Below, piece after piece: positions 44,140 through 53,868 of a stretch of 64,000 bases of DNA; positions within the stretch are counted from its first letter, which is position 1; each line of letters starts with the position of its first letter. Origin of the DNA: Thiosocius sp963759055 (lineage in GTDB: Bacteria > Pseudomonadota > Gammaproteobacteria > Chromatiales > Chromatiaceae). The position numbers and the translations under genes are program-made. Location: the NCBI GenBank assembly GCA_963759055.1, contig CAVWYD010000002.1, positions 124,001-188,000 on the forward strand, given 5' to 3'. The notes beneath the pieces were generated by a model, which saw nothing but the letters and a program-made list of their open reading frames with translations, made no database searches and had not been told where the DNA came from.

Positions 44140-46098
44140 TTACTCACCCATGCCCATCTTGATGTAGCCGGTCGGGCAGACATCAGCGCAGATGTGACAA
44201 CCGATGCAACGGTCATAGTCCGTTGCAACATAGCGGCCTGTAGTGGCCTCGGTCTTCTTCACGCGGTACACAGCATCCTGCGGACAGAAGATGACGCAGT
44301 TGTCACACTCGAAGCACATACCACAACTCATGCAGCGCTCGGCCTCGCCCTTGGCCTGGGCCTCATCGAGACCGATCAGACGCTCGTGGAAATGGCCAAG
44401 CACATCGTCGGCCGAAGGCACCTCTTCTTTCCGCTTGATGCGCGGCGTGAAGCTGAAGTGGCCCAGGAATAGCTCGTCATGTGGAATGACCTCAGCGAAA
44501 GAGCGATCTTCGTAGTTATGCACCGCCCAGTTGCCAGTCGCGGTGCCACGCATCTCGTTCACATCGGTCGGGTCAAATTGCTCTGGCGTCAGGCCGACCT
44601 CGGCCAGCTTGTCATCCAGGTCGAAGTGATGGACGTCGACCTTCGGACGCTTTTTGTGATCCTTCTTGTTCAGGTATTCATCGATCGAATCGGATGCGAT
44701 TGATGCCTGACCGATGGCGGTGGTCAGCAGATGCGGACGGATGATGTCGCCCGCCGCGAAATGCTTCTCGCGATCCGGTACCTGATAGAAGCTGTCTGCG
44801 TTGATCAGTCCACGACCGTTGTCCAGCTGTTCCAGACCGGTCATATCACCGCCCTGGCCGATCGCGGAGACGATCAGGTCGGCTTCGATGGTCTGCTCGG
44901 TACCCTCGATTGGGCTCGGGCGACCATCTTCCAGGGTACACTTGGCGACGACCAGTCCGGTTGCGCGACCATCTGCATCCTTCTCGATACCTACCGGCAT
45001 AACCTCATCGAGGATGGTGACACCCTCGTGCAACGCATCATGTACCTCGTGCTCGGCGGCGGTCATGTTGCTCTTCGGGAACAACGAGGTCAGCGTGACC
45101 TCGGAGCCCTGGCTCGCCGCGGTCACGGCCGTATCGTGCGCGACGAAGCCGTCGCTTATGACCAGCTCCGGACGATCGGTCGGGTTGGTCTGCTCGATAT
45201 GGCCCAGGCGGCGGGCGACAGAAACAACGTCGATCGAGGTATCACCACCACCCACACACACGACTTTGTTCGCGGTGACCTTCATGCGGCCTTCGTTGAA
45301 GGCCTTCAGGAAGGCGACGCCGGATACGCAGTTGGGGGTGCCTTCCCACTCATCCAGGAACAGACCACGGCCACTCCAGCAGCCCAGCGCCCACAGGATG
45401 GCGTCGTAGTCTTTTTCGAGCTCTTCCACTGTGACGTCACTGCCGACGCGGACACCGGTCCGTACTTCCACACCCATGTCGACAATACGCTGGATCTCGC
45501 CCGCCAGCTTGTCGCGCGGGATACGGTAGTTCGGAATGCCGTAGCGCATCATGCCGCCCAGCTCGGGCTGCGACTCGAAAACGGTAACGCCATGACCCTT
45601 GCGGCGGAGCTGATAGGCCCCAGCCAGGCCGGCCGGACCACCACCAATGACGGCGACTTTCTTACCGGTGTCTGCACCGGCCTCGAAACCGTAACCATTG
45701 GCGAGTGCGGTATCACCGATGAATTGCTCCACCGAGTTGATGCCGACGAAGTCCTCGACCTCATTGCGGTTACAGCCGTCCTGACAAGGCGCCGGGCAGA
45801 CGCGCCCCATCATGGATGGGAACGGGTTGGCATCGGTCGAACGATGGAAGGCGTATTCCTGCCAGCTCATTTCACCGGCGGGCTTCTCCTCGCCTCGCAC
45901 GATCGCCAACCAACCGCGGATATCCTCACCTGAAGGGCAGCTGCCCTGGCAGGGTGGGGTCTTGTGCACATAGGTGGGGCATTTGTGCGAGGTATCCTCG
46001 AGAAAAATCTTGTCTGTATAAGAACCCCACTCGCTATCGCCTTCTTCGTAGCGGCGCCATGTGAGTTTGTCATTCATTTCATCGCTAGGAGTTGCCAT
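44140..46098 (-). CDS. dsrL: DsrL, NAD(P)H-dependent flavoprotein oxidoreductase
   Basis: 652 residues. Layout resembles GltD-type glutamate synthase small subunit: N-terminal [4Fe-4S] cysteines (CQGSCPSG near 50 and CPAPCQDGC near 101), an FAD site GGGPAGLAGAYQ near 150, an NAD(P)-binding segment near 290 (GGGDTSIDV), and a C-terminal ferredoxin (CMSCGMCFECDNC and CIGCHICADVCP). DsrL accepts electrons from DsrAB-linked sulfur oxidation and reduces NAD(P)+. It has AAGGAGAG just before the ATG. DsrL marks the oxidative direction of this Dsr pathway. Confidence 0.95.
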   Translation of the reverse strand: MATPSDEMNDKLTWRRYEEGDSEWGSYTDKIFLEDTSHKCPTYVHKTPPCQGSCPSGEDIRGWLAIVRGEEKPAGEMSWQEYAFHRSTDANPFPSMMGRVCPAPCQDGCNRNEVEDFVGINSVEQFIGDTALANGYGFEAGADTGKKVAVIGGGPAGLAGAYQLRRKGHGVTVFESQPELGGMMRYGIPNYRIPRDKLAGEIQRIVDMGVEVRTGVRVGSDVTVEELEKDYDAILWALGCWSGRGLFLDEWEGTPNCVSGVAFLKAFNEGRMKVTANKVVCVGGGDTSIDVVSVARRLGHIEQTNPTDRPELVISDGFVAHDTAVTAASQGSEVTLTSLFPKSNMTAAEHEVHDALHEGVTILDEVMPVGIEKDADGRATGLVVAKCTLEDGRPSPIEGTEQTIEADLIVSAIGQGGDMTGLEQLDNGRGLINADSFYQVPDREKHFAAGDIIRPHLLTTAIGQASIASDSIDEYLNKKDHKKRPKVDVHHFDLDDKLAEVGLTPEQFDPTDVNEMRGTATGNWAVHNYEDRSFAEVIPHDELFLGHFSFTPRIKRKEEVPSADDVLGHFHERLIGLDEAQAKGEAERCMSCGMCFECDNCVIFCPQDAVYRVKKTEATTGRYVATDYDRCIGCHICADVCPTGYIKMGMGE

Positions 46099-46174
46099 CT
46101 AAAAACTCTCCTTACCTTTAATGCCCAATTGATCCCGCGGGACCGGTTTTGTTTTGTTCGCAAAGACTCAGCAA

Positions 46175-47712
46175 TCAGGCTGCGTCGTCTGCAGATTCCT
46201 CTTCCTCATCCTCACCGGTCTGGCCCGTGAGAACGATCGCATTCGAAACTAATTGGTGAACACTGACGATCATGTCCATGTCCATGCCATAGTAAGGCAG
46301 CACCTTGGTGAACTGCGACTTACAGATGGCGCAGATCGCCGCCATATTGGTCACGCCGTGATCCTCGATCACGTTCTTCAGCGCTTCCATGCGTGGTTTG
46401 GCGCCCTTGACCCGGAGTTCCATCAGGTCATCGGTCAACAGACCGCCGCCACCACCGCAGCAGAAGGTCTGCTCATGGATGGTCTCCGGCGCCATGTCCA
46501 CGAAGCTGTTGCACACCGCCTTGATCACGTTGCGCGGTATCTTGAACTGACCACCCGGCTCCGGCCCCATGCGCGAGGCACGTGCCACGTTGCACGAATC
46601 GTGGAAGGTCAGCGTCATGTCGTCGTTGGCCGACTTGTCGATATTCAGCGTACCCTTCTGAATCTCACCCCAGGTGAACTCCAGGATGTGCTGCGGCACC
46701 GGATACTTCGGATCCAGAAAGTCGAACGGACCCGCGAGCGTATTCAGGAAGCTGTATGCAACGCGCCAGGCATGCCCACACTCGCCAAAGATAATGCGCT
46801 TCACACCCAGTTCGAGTGCGGCCTCGCGGATGCGCAGCGACACCCGACGCATATTCTCGTAGGAACCGATGAACATGCCGAAAGTTGGCGGCCTCTGAGG
46901 CCTTGGAACTCAGGGTCCAGGAAACACCGGCCTCGTGAAAGACCTTGCCATAACCAATCAGGCCATCCACATGTGGCTCGGCAAAGAAGTCGGCCGACGG
47001 GCGTCACCACGAGGATATCCGCACCCTTGACGTCCAGTGGATATTTGACCGCAACACCGGTCTCTTCCTCGACGTCTTCTTCCAGGCCCTCAAGGGTGTC
47101 GGCCAGCGCAGGTTCCGGCAGACCCAGGTTGTTACCGATCTTGTAGACCTTGGCAATGATCTCGTTGCAGTACTTCTGCCCTACTCCGATGCGGTCCATG
47201 ATCTCGCGCGCGGCCATGGAGATCTCAGCGGTGTCGATACCGTAAGGACAGAACACAGAGCAGCGGCGGCACTGCGAACACTGGTGAAAATAGCTGTACC
47301 AGTCATCCAGCACCTCTTTGGTCAGGTCCTCGGCACCCACCAGTTTTGGGAAATACTTGCCCGCAAAGGTGAAGTGGCGGCGGTAGACCTTGCGCAGCAG
47401 GTCCTGCCGACCGACCGGCATGTTCTTGGGATCACTGGTACCCAGGTAATAATGGCACTTGTCGGTACAGGCGCCGCACTTGACGCAGGAATCCAGATAG
47501 ACCTGCAGCGAGCGGTACTTGCCGAGCAGATCACCCATCGCTTCGATGGCCTTGTCGTGCCAGTCTTCGGGCAGTTCACCGGGGAAATTGAGTGGCTCCT
47601 GGAACTGAGGCTTGGCGACAAACGGCTTGCTGTGCGCCATCGTGCCCGGCACGACTGGCGGCACTTCCGGATATTCACTCAGCTCGGGGATCTTGAATTC
47701 TACTTTTGCCAT
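46175..47712 (-). CDS. dsrK: DsrK, catalytic heterodisulfide-reductase-like subunit, with two apparent frameshifts
   Basis: The full gene is about 511 residues once two extra bases are removed. The first part has [4Fe-4S] motifs CVKCGACTDKCHY and CSQCRRCSVFCPYG; the last part has the CCG domain (FCCGGGGG near 420). A surplus base at about 46998 (in CGGCCGACGGG) and another at about 46881-46883 (AAA run) each shift the frame, with 40 normal residues (MDGLIGYGKVFHEAGVSWTL) between. DsrK is essential for sulfur oxidation in the rest of this intact locus, so errors in the sequence are the likely cause. DsrK reduces DsrC trisulfide on the cytoplasmic side. Confidence 0.9.
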
Positions 47713-47733
47713 GCTCGCTGCCCTTGCTCCGGC

Positions 47734-48477
47734 TTATTGTTCCAGCTTGCGCGCCCAATCCGAGACGTGGCGCTGCTCGCGGGGGTTGTCGATCTGGTTA
47801 CGGGTCGGGCTGAAGAAAATACCTGGCGCATGCAGCAACTTGCTGATCGGAAAAATGATCATCAGCAGTGCCACCAGCAAAAGGTGGACGATCATGAACG
47901 GGTCGGTGGGCAGATTCGGCATGTCGCTGAAGCTGAACGTCATCAGCGCGCGGAAGAATCCCTTAACCGCCACCACATCAGTATGTGCGACGAAAGTGGT
48001 CATGGCACCGCTGATTCCGATCAAGAGAAGCAACAGCAGCATCAGGTGATCTGACGGCGCCGAGATATAGCGCACGCGGTCAACAAACAGACGGCGCCCC
48101 CACAGACCCAGCAGGCCGATGATCATGGCGAATGCCAGGTACTTGAATAGTGGGCTTACAAAAGCCACCAACGCCATGATGGACTCGGCCTCAGTGAAAT
48201 AACGCAGATGGCGGAATAACACGGCAAACAAGGCCATGTGGAACACCCAGCCAAACAGCCAGGTCCACTTGGTCGACTTGAAGAGGCTTTCGAAAAACAC
48301 CACTTCCCGGAACATGCGCAACACCACGCCACCCTGGGTGACAGGTGCCGGCGTGGTGGGGATCTTCAGCGGCGCCGGTGTTCTCCAGTAGAGGGAGATT
48401 CGACGGGCCAGACCCACCACCAGCAGCACGGTAGCGGCATAGAATACTGCAGCGAATGCGACCGTCAGAAACGACAT
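47734..48477 (-). CDS. dsrM: DsrM, membrane cytochrome b of DsrMKJOP (NarI-like)
   Basis: 247 residues with five membrane helices and His pairs (FHMALFAVLFRHL near 80 and MIVHLLLVAL near 195) that bind haem b. It couples DsrK to the quinone pool. It lies 21 bp before dsrK. Length and topology match. Confidence 0.93.
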   Translation of the reverse strand: MSFLTVAFAAVFYAATVLLVVGLARRISLYWRTPAPLKIPTTPAPVTQGGVVLRMFREVVFFESLFKSTKWTWLFGWVFHMALFAVLFRHLRYFTEAESIMALVAFVSPLFKYLAFAMIIGLLGLWGRRLFVDRVRYISAPSDHLMLLLLLLIGISGAMTTFVAHTDVVAVKGFFRALMTFSFSDMPNLPTDPFMIVHLLLVALLMIIFPISKLLHAPGIFFSPTRNQIDNPREQRHVSDWARKLEQ

Positions 48478-48549
48478 GTTCCCGAAAACCTCTCTTGGTT
48501 AAACAGGCCGGGCGGGCCTCCGAGACCCACCCGGAGGATCAGCAGCAAA

Positions 48550-48882
48550 TCAGACGCAGCCGGTCGGCTTCGGCAGACCAGCGTAGCGGCAAGCCTGCTT
48601 ACCAGGACCGTACGGGAACAGACCGTAAAGGTACTTGCTGTTACCCTTGTCCTTGCCCAGTTTCTTACCGACAGCCTTGGTCAGAACACGGACGGCCGGG
48701 GCGATCTGGTACTCTTCGTAGTACTCACGCAGGAAGTTGATGATGTCCCAGTGCTCATCGGTGAGCTCCAGTTCATCTTCTGCGGCCATTACGCCAGCGA
48801 CACCCGGGACCCACTCATTGATGTTGGCCAGGTAACCTTCTTCGTCGGTTTCAAAGGTCTTACCATCTACTTCGATCGGCAT
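48550..48882 (-). CDS. dsrC: DsrC, sulfur carrier
   Basis: 110 residues. The C-terminal arm carries both conserved cysteines, CysB in GKQACRYAGLP and CysA in the penultimate GCV, the pair that forms the trisulfide on DsrC. This is the true sulfur carrier, in contrast to the cysteine-less paralogue at 55739. It lies between dsrH and dsrM. Confidence 0.97.
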   Translation of the reverse strand: MPIEVDGKTFETDEEGYLANINEWVPGVAGVMAAEDELELTDEHWDIINFLREYYEEYQIAPAVRVLTKAVGKKLGKDKGNSKYLYGLFPYGPGKQACRYAGLPKPTGCV

Positions 48883-48924
48883 ATCTATCTCCTCTCAGAA
48901 AGAGTTTTCAAAAACGGTCGGGCC

Positions 48925-49233
48925 TTATAGCCAGGCCTGTACTTTGTCGTTGGCTTCGACCAAATCGACGAAACCTGCGTAATCGATGATCTCAATACCG
49001 TCGATAACACGATCATCCTTGATGGCGCGAGCCATGAGGTCAGACTTGAGCGCATAGATTTTCCTGTCGCCCATAGCACCTTTCACCATGTCTTCCGCCA
49101 CGGTGCCTTTCGTGGCGCCGTAGACACCGTCTTCGATCAGCAGGATCGATGAGCCTGCCAGCGAGCACTTGATTGCCGTCTCCAGCGAGCTCTTTTCGAA
49201 CGGTGATTTGTTTACTGTGTGCAGATCAGCCAT
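48925..49233 (-). CDS. dsrH: DsrH, sulfurtransferase subunit
   Basis: 102 residues, TusB-like. It forms the DsrE2F2H2 complex that accepts sulfur from TusA and transfers it to DsrC. The order dsrE-dsrF-dsrH is kept, with 9 bp to dsrF. Confidence 0.92.
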   Translation of the reverse strand: MADLHTVNKSPFEKSSLETAIKCSLAGSSILLIEDGVYGATKGTVAEDMVKGAMGDRKIYALKSDLMARAIKDDRVIDGIEIIDYAGFVDLVEANDKVQAWL

Positions 49234-49242
49234 CGGAACCCC

Positions 49243-49647
49243 TCAACTGAATACAACTTCGGATTCGGCCATCAGCTTCGCAACCTGATCCGTATCCACG
49301 ACTTCAACGATGTTGTCGACCTCTTCCTCGGTCTCATAGTCTTCCCAGGCCACCTCGATAAGGTCGTCCTGGGTCAGACCGCGTGCCTCCAGCGAGGCCT
49401 TGTCGACATACATATGACGAACACCGTAGTCACCCAGGGTACGGAAGGTCGGCATGAAATTCTTCATGTCGGACTCAGAGGTATCACTACCCTTGACCAG
49501 CTGGTACACACCGTCATCCATGCACATCAAGCTGACTTCCTGATCGAATGCAGCACCAATCAGAATGACTTCGAGCGATTCCCAGGCATAGATGGTGCCG
49601 TAGGGAGCACGACGGTTCAGATACATGAACTTTTTGATATCAGACAT
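49243..49647 (-). CDS. dsrF: DsrF, sulfurtransferase subunit
   Basis: 134 residues, TusC-like, with the SLMCMDDGVYQL segment of the family. Partner of DsrE and DsrH. The gene is 13 bp downstream of dsrE. Confidence 0.92.
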   Translation of the reverse strand: MSDIKKFMYLNRRAPYGTIYAWESLEVILIGAAFDQEVSLMCMDDGVYQLVKGSDTSESDMKNFMPTFRTLGDYGVRHMYVDKASLEARGLTQDDLIEVAWEDYETEEEVDNIVEVVDTDQVAKLMAESEVVFS

Positions 49648-49660
49648 CGCTCAAACTCCC

Positions 49661-50053
49661 TCAATCACCGAACACGACCAGACGGTCACTCTGGATGGCC
49701 GCCTCGATCAGCTGACCCAGACCCGAGATACGAAACTTGGGCGCGATGTTGGTCGCATCCTTACCGTTGCGTTCCGCCTCGCCGTCATCCACGAGACCGC
49801 GGCGCTGGGCCGCGGCGACGCAGAGGACCAGATCGAGGTCATACTTTTCCCCCAGCTCCACCCACCGGTTGACGATGTTGCGATCGTCCTGCGGCGGCGT
49901 GGTCAGACGGGTGCCGTTGAGCACACCATCGTGATAGAAGAACACGCGGAACACTTCGTGGCCCTTCTCAAGGGCCGCCTTGGTGAAGTGGTATGCCGAG
50001 TCGGTCGCCTGATGCTGGTAGGGACCCTCGTTTACCTGTACTGCCAATTTCAT
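49661..50053 (-). CDS. dsrE: DsrE, sulfurtransferase subunit with the active cysteine
   Basis: 130 residues, TusD-like. The conserved Cys in YDLDLVLCVAAAQRRG (near 78) carries the persulfide before it passes to DsrC. It lies 30 bp after dsrB. Confidence 0.93.
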   Translation of the reverse strand: MKLAVQVNEGPYQHQATDSAYHFTKAALEKGHEVFRVFFYHDGVLNGTRLTTPPQDDRNIVNRWVELGEKYDLDLVLCVAAAQRRGLVDDGEAERNGKDATNIAPKFRISGLGQLIEAAIQSDRLVVFGD

Positions 50054-50083
50054 GACTGCGTATAACCTCGTCTGTTACCGCTA

Positions 50084-51157
50084 TCAGAAGCGGATGTAGG
50101 TGGAGGAGTTCAAGCTCTTACGGGAACCACGCCAATTGTCGATGTGGTACTTGGTGAACGGCAGCTCGACCTCTTCGAAGAAGCGCGGCCAGCCGATACG
50201 CTCTATCCACTCGTTGATACGCTCCCAATCACGGGCACCTTCCTTGTAGGCCTTGAGGATGCGCTTGACGAGCGCAGTGGCTTCAGGCCAGCGCGGCGGG
50301 TTGTTCGGGATGCCGGCAGCAACCAGCTTCTGGAAGGTCGGCTTGCCCCGTGCGTTTGAGTGGTTGCCACCCACCCAGATGGCCAGCTTGGTATGCTCGG
50401 CGTCATTGATCTGCATCGGCGGGCAAGGCGGGAAGCAGGCACCACAGCAGATGCACTTCTTTTCGTCGACTTCCAGCGACGGCTTGCCATTGACCATGGC
50501 AGGACGGATAGCCGCTACCGGGCAGCGTGCCACAACGGTAGGACGCTCACAGACGTTGGCTACCAGGTCATGGTTGATCTTTGGCGGCTTGGTGTGCTGA
50601 ACGTTGATCGCGATATCGCCCTGGCCGCCACAGTTGATCTGGCAGCAGGAGGTCGTGATGTGAACGCGGTTCGGCATGTTTGCTTCGCGGAATTCGTCGA
50701 TCAGCTCATCCATCATCGACTTGACCACACCCGAGGCATCGGTGCCGGGGATGTCACAGTGCAGCCAACCCTGGGTGTGCGAGATCATGGTGACCGAGTT
50801 CTGAGTACCACCGACGATAAAGCCTTCTTTCTCGATCGCGTCGATCAGCGGCTGAACCTTGGCTTCGTCGGTGACCATGTACTCGATATTCGAGCGGATG
50901 GTGAAGTGAACGTAACCTTCGCCGTAGGTGTCACCGATGTCGCAAAGCTTGCGCAGCGTGAACACGTCGAGGATCCGCTGGGTACCGACACGGATGGTCC
51001 AGACCTGATCGCCGTTCTTTGCCACGTGCAGCAGGACACCGGGGCGCGGATGCGTGTGATACGCCCACAAACCGAAGTTACGACGCATGACCGGGTGCAT
51101 GTATTGGAACGGATCGGGACAACCTGTCTCGATCGGCTCGCGCATTTCTTTCGCCAT
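50084..51157 (-). CDS. dsrB: DsrB, beta subunit of reverse dissimilatory sulfite reductase
   Basis: 357 residues. Sirohaem-[4Fe-4S] cysteines appear as CCQINCGG near 168 and CERPTVVARCP near 203, and a ferredoxin site as CICCGACFPPCPPM near 236. With DsrA it oxidises the sulfur from DsrC to sulfite. It is preceded by a strong hairpin in the dsrA-dsrB gap. Confidence 0.96.
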   Translation of the reverse strand: MAKEMREPIETGCPDPFQYMHPVMRRNFGLWAYHTHPRPGVLLHVAKNGDQVWTIRVGTQRILDVFTLRKLCDIGDTYGEGYVHFTIRSNIEYMVTDEAKVQPLIDAIEKEGFIVGGTQNSVTMISHTQGWLHCDIPGTDASGVVKSMMDELIDEFREANMPNRVHITTSCCQINCGGQGDIAINVQHTKPPKINHDLVANVCERPTVVARCPVAAIRPAMVNGKPSLEVDEKKCICCGACFPPCPPMQINDAEHTKLAIWVGGNHSNARGKPTFQKLVAAGIPNNPPRWPEATALVKRILKAYKEGARDWERINEWIERIGWPRFFEEVELPFTKYHIDNWRGSRKSLNSSTYIRF

Positions 51158-51201
51158 TTTATCCCTCCAAAAAGCGGGGCTATTTGCGTAAAGCTTGCCC
51201 T

Positions 51202-51234
51202 GCGAAACGGCCGTCTATCTGGCGGCCGTTTCGC
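51202..51234 (-). other. Perfect 12-bp hairpin in the dsrA-dsrB intercistronic gap
   Basis: GCGAAACGGCCG pairs with CGGCCGTTTCGC around a 9-base loop. No U-tract follows on the minus strand, so it is not an intrinsic terminator. It may be an RNA processing or stabilising element between dsrA and dsrB. It occupies a third of the 107-base gap. Confidence 0.65.
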
Positions 51235-51264
51235 CGGATTCAGTTTTCTACCAAGTGGCTGGTG

Positions 51265-52515
51265 TCAGGAGGCTTCCGCCTGACGATCGAACCACTTGAT
51301 CGCCTCGTCGTCCCATCCGTCCATGCGGACGTAGGAGCACTCACGAGGATGGTTAACCATGTTCGGATCAACGTCGATGTCGATGCCTTCGAGGAAGTTG
51401 ACCAGGCCGATACGCTCGATCATCTCACCGCAACGCTCATGCTCCAGGGCATTCTCCGCCCAGAAGTCGATGATCTCTTCAGCCATTTCAACCAGGGATT
51501 CCCAGTCTTCCTCGGACTCCAGCTTCTTAAACGGCACCACGACAGTACCCATCAGGTCACCGATCTTCAGGGTACGCTTACCACCGATGAGGATGGTGAC
51601 GCCTTTGTCGTCACCGGGGTGCAGCGCTTTCGGCACAACGTTCAGACAGTGCATGCAACGCACGCAGTCCTTGTTGTTCACTTCGAGCGCATCATCGTCT
51701 TTCAGGGTGAGCGCATTGGTCGGGCAGCGGGTGATGATGTTGTCGATCACGTGCTGACGACCCTTGCGACCAACATAGGCCTTCCACTCTTCCTGGTTGA
51801 CCTTCATGTCGTCGCGCCAGGTGCCAATAACTGCGAAGTCAGCACGCTCGATGGCGTTCTGGCAGTCGTTCGGACAACCGGAGACCTTGAACTTGAATTT
51901 GTACGGCAGTGCCGGGCGGTGCACGTCATCGGTGAAGTTGTTTACCAGCAGACGGTGCGCCTTCTGCTCGTTGGTGCAGGACATTTCGCAACGTGCAGCA
52001 CCCACACAAGACATGGCGGTACGCACACAGGGACCGGCACCACCGAGGTCCCAACCGTAATCGTTGATCTCATCGAAAAAATGCTGGGTGTTTTCGGTGT
52101 CGGTACCGATAAACATGATGTTGCCGGTCTGACCGTGGAAGGTCACAAGACCGGAACCCCACTTCTCCCAGCTGTCGGCCAGCTGGCGCAGCATGTCGGT
52201 GGAGTAGTGGTTACCTGCAGGCGGCTGAACGCGCAGGGTATGGAATTCTTTGGACTCCGGGAAGGCCTTACCGACCTCTGAGAATCGCGGAATGATGCCG
52301 CCACCGTATCCGTAGACAGAGACGGTGCCACCTTTCCAGTAACCTTTTCGGGTCTCATAGGAATGTTCGAGCTGACCCAACAGGGAGTTGGTCACTTCAT
52401 TGATGCGCTGTTCCGGATGCTCGTCGCGCAGACGCTTGATACCGCTGATGAAGCTCGGCCAAGGGCCGTCTTCCAGCTGGTCGATCATGGGTGTTGGATA
52501 CCGGTCGATTGCCAT
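51265..52515 (-). CDS. dsrA: DsrA, alpha subunit of reverse dissimilatory sulfite reductase
   Basis: 416 residues from the ATG at 52515, preceded by AGGAG nine bases upstream. Sirohaem-cluster motifs are CVGAARCEMSC near 180 and CPNDC near 217, and a [4Fe-4S] ferredoxin segment CVRCMHCLNVVP near 283. Start at 52590 (GTG/upstream) is rejected for lack of a site. It is the first gene of the main dsr transcript. Confidence 0.96.
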   Translation of the reverse strand: MAIDRYPTPMIDQLEDGPWPSFISGIKRLRDEHPEQRINEVTNSLLGQLEHSYETRKGYWKGGTVSVYGYGGGIIPRFSEVGKAFPESKEFHTLRVQPPAGNHYSTDMLRQLADSWEKWGSGLVTFHGQTGNIMFIGTDTENTQHFFDEINDYGWDLGGAGPCVRTAMSCVGAARCEMSCTNEQKAHRLLVNNFTDDVHRPALPYKFKFKVSGCPNDCQNAIERADFAVIGTWRDDMKVNQEEWKAYVGRKGRQHVIDNIITRCPTNALTLKDDDALEVNNKDCVRCMHCLNVVPKALHPGDDKGVTILIGGKRTLKIGDLMGTVVVPFKKLESEEDWESLVEMAEEIIDFWAENALEHERCGEMIERIGLVNFLEGIDIDVDPNMVNHPRECSYVRMDGWDDEAIKWFDRQAEAS

Positions 52516-52936
52516 GTCGCAGTTTCTCCTGACTAATCGTTCGTATTTGGCGAAATTCCGCTGTCGCCGAGCCGATTGCACCGCCCGCACGACGTGATCC
52601 TTCGGTCACTCATCAAGACAGGTGGTCGGCCGTGGATCCGTGCGATCCCGCCAGAGCGCCGTTGGGCCACTGCGCCCCCCTATCAAGGTTGGCTAATATT
52701 AGGGGACCATTGACTTTTCCCATACTCCACCATTGGGGGGTAGCTATATTAACCACCTATCTCTTTGGGGATATATCAGCACTTGACCCAGATCAAATGA
52801 TATTTCTATATGACTGATTTCATTCACTAATAGTGATTTATGGGCCTGACCGTAGATTTAGAGTATCCTAACGTTCTTATTGACCTGCGACTACCCCTTG
52901 GCACCGACACAGACCGAAAAGGATGAGCTGACTGCC
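52516..52936. promoter_or_regulatory. Divergent dsrA / dioxygenase intergenic region with an FNR/CRP-like palindrome
   Basis: A palindrome TTGACCCAGATCAA at 52783-52796 reads TTGAT-CTGG-GTCAA on the minus strand, a consensus FNR/DNR match. It is 268-281 bp before dsrA and 141-154 bp before the dioxygenase start. AT-rich stretches (CTAATATTAG near 52693-52702, TAGCTATATTAA near 52741-52752) may hold promoters. No gene is visible in the 421 bases. Confidence 0.5.
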
Positions 52937-53863
52937 ATGCGTACTGAACCCCTGACTGCCCCGGAATCGCGAATCGCGCCGGGATCGCCTTTTTCGCTGG
53001 ACGACCGGGGAAATTATGCGGCCTGGCGAGCCTGCAAGCTGTCGGCAACCGGGATGCCGGATATTCTCGCGCTCGAAAATCCCGCTGAACTCAGTGAGGC
53101 GGAAAGACAAGCCCTGCTCCGCACCTGCCAGACGCGGAACTTCGCAATGTTTCGCATCGCCGCCCCGCCAGAAGATGTTGAACAGGCATTGCGGGCCTTC
53201 GGTCGCCGCATCGGGCTGCTCGATCTCGATCAGAATCTATGCGCCGAAGACAGCGGCGTCACCGCGATCACGGTGAAGGCTACCGAAACCGACCATACCT
53301 ATATTCCTTATACCAACCGGCCGCTCGGCTGGCACACCGATGGTTACTACAATGCCGGCGAGTTCCAGGTACGGGCCTGGCTTCTGTATTGCGCAAGGCC
53401 CGCATCAGAGGGTGGCGACAATGAACTCCTGGATCACGAGATCGCGTATATACGCATCCGCGATGAAAACCCGGAATTGATCAGGGCATTGATGGCGCCG
53501 GACGCTTTTACCATCCCCAGCAACACGGAGCATGGAGAAGAGATCCGGCCCGACCACAGTGGACCGGTATTCTCGGTATCAGCGAAGGATGGCAGTCTGC
53601 ACATGCGCTATTCAGCGCGGCAGCGCAATGTGATCTGGAAAGATGATGCGCTCACCCGCGAGGCCGCCGCCTTTCTGCTCGATCTTTTCAAACGCGGGGA
53701 CGACCACATATTCCGCTACCGCCTGCAATCGGGAGAGGGTGTGATCAGCAACAATATATTGCATCGTCGCGACGGCTTTCGTGATGAACCGACGTCGGGT
53801 GCCAAAAGGCTGATCTACCGCGCCCGCTATTATCAGCGTCTGCCCGTACCCGAGGAGTACTGA
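52937..53863 (+). CDS. TauD/TfdA-like Fe(II)/2-oxoglutarate dioxygenase
   Basis: 308 residues from the ATG at 52937, with GGATGAG about 10 bases upstream. The Fe-binding HxD motif is WHTDGYY near 137, and the distal His is in NILHRRDGFRD near 277; an Arg that can bind 2-oxoglutarate lies near 290 (RLIYRARYY). The best known relative, TauD, removes sulfite from taurine; GBBH-like relatives hydroxylate betaines. The substrate here is unknown. It starts a plus-strand operon divergent from dsrA, which suggests a sulfur-related substrate. Confidence 0.8.
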   Translation: MRTEPLTAPESRIAPGSPFSLDDRGNYAAWRACKLSATGMPDILALENPAELSEAERQALLRTCQTRNFAMFRIAAPPEDVEQALRAFGRRIGLLDLDQNLCAEDSGVTAITVKATETDHTYIPYTNRPLGWHTDGYYNAGEFQVRAWLLYCARPASEGGDNELLDHEIAYIRIRDENPELIRALMAPDAFTIPSNTEHGEEIRPDHSGPVFSVSAKDGSLHMRYSARQRNVIWKDDALTREAAAFLLDLFKRGDDHIFRYRLQSGEGVISNNILHRRDGFRDEPTSGAKRLIYRARYYQRLPVPEEY

Positions 53864-53868
53864 CCGAC

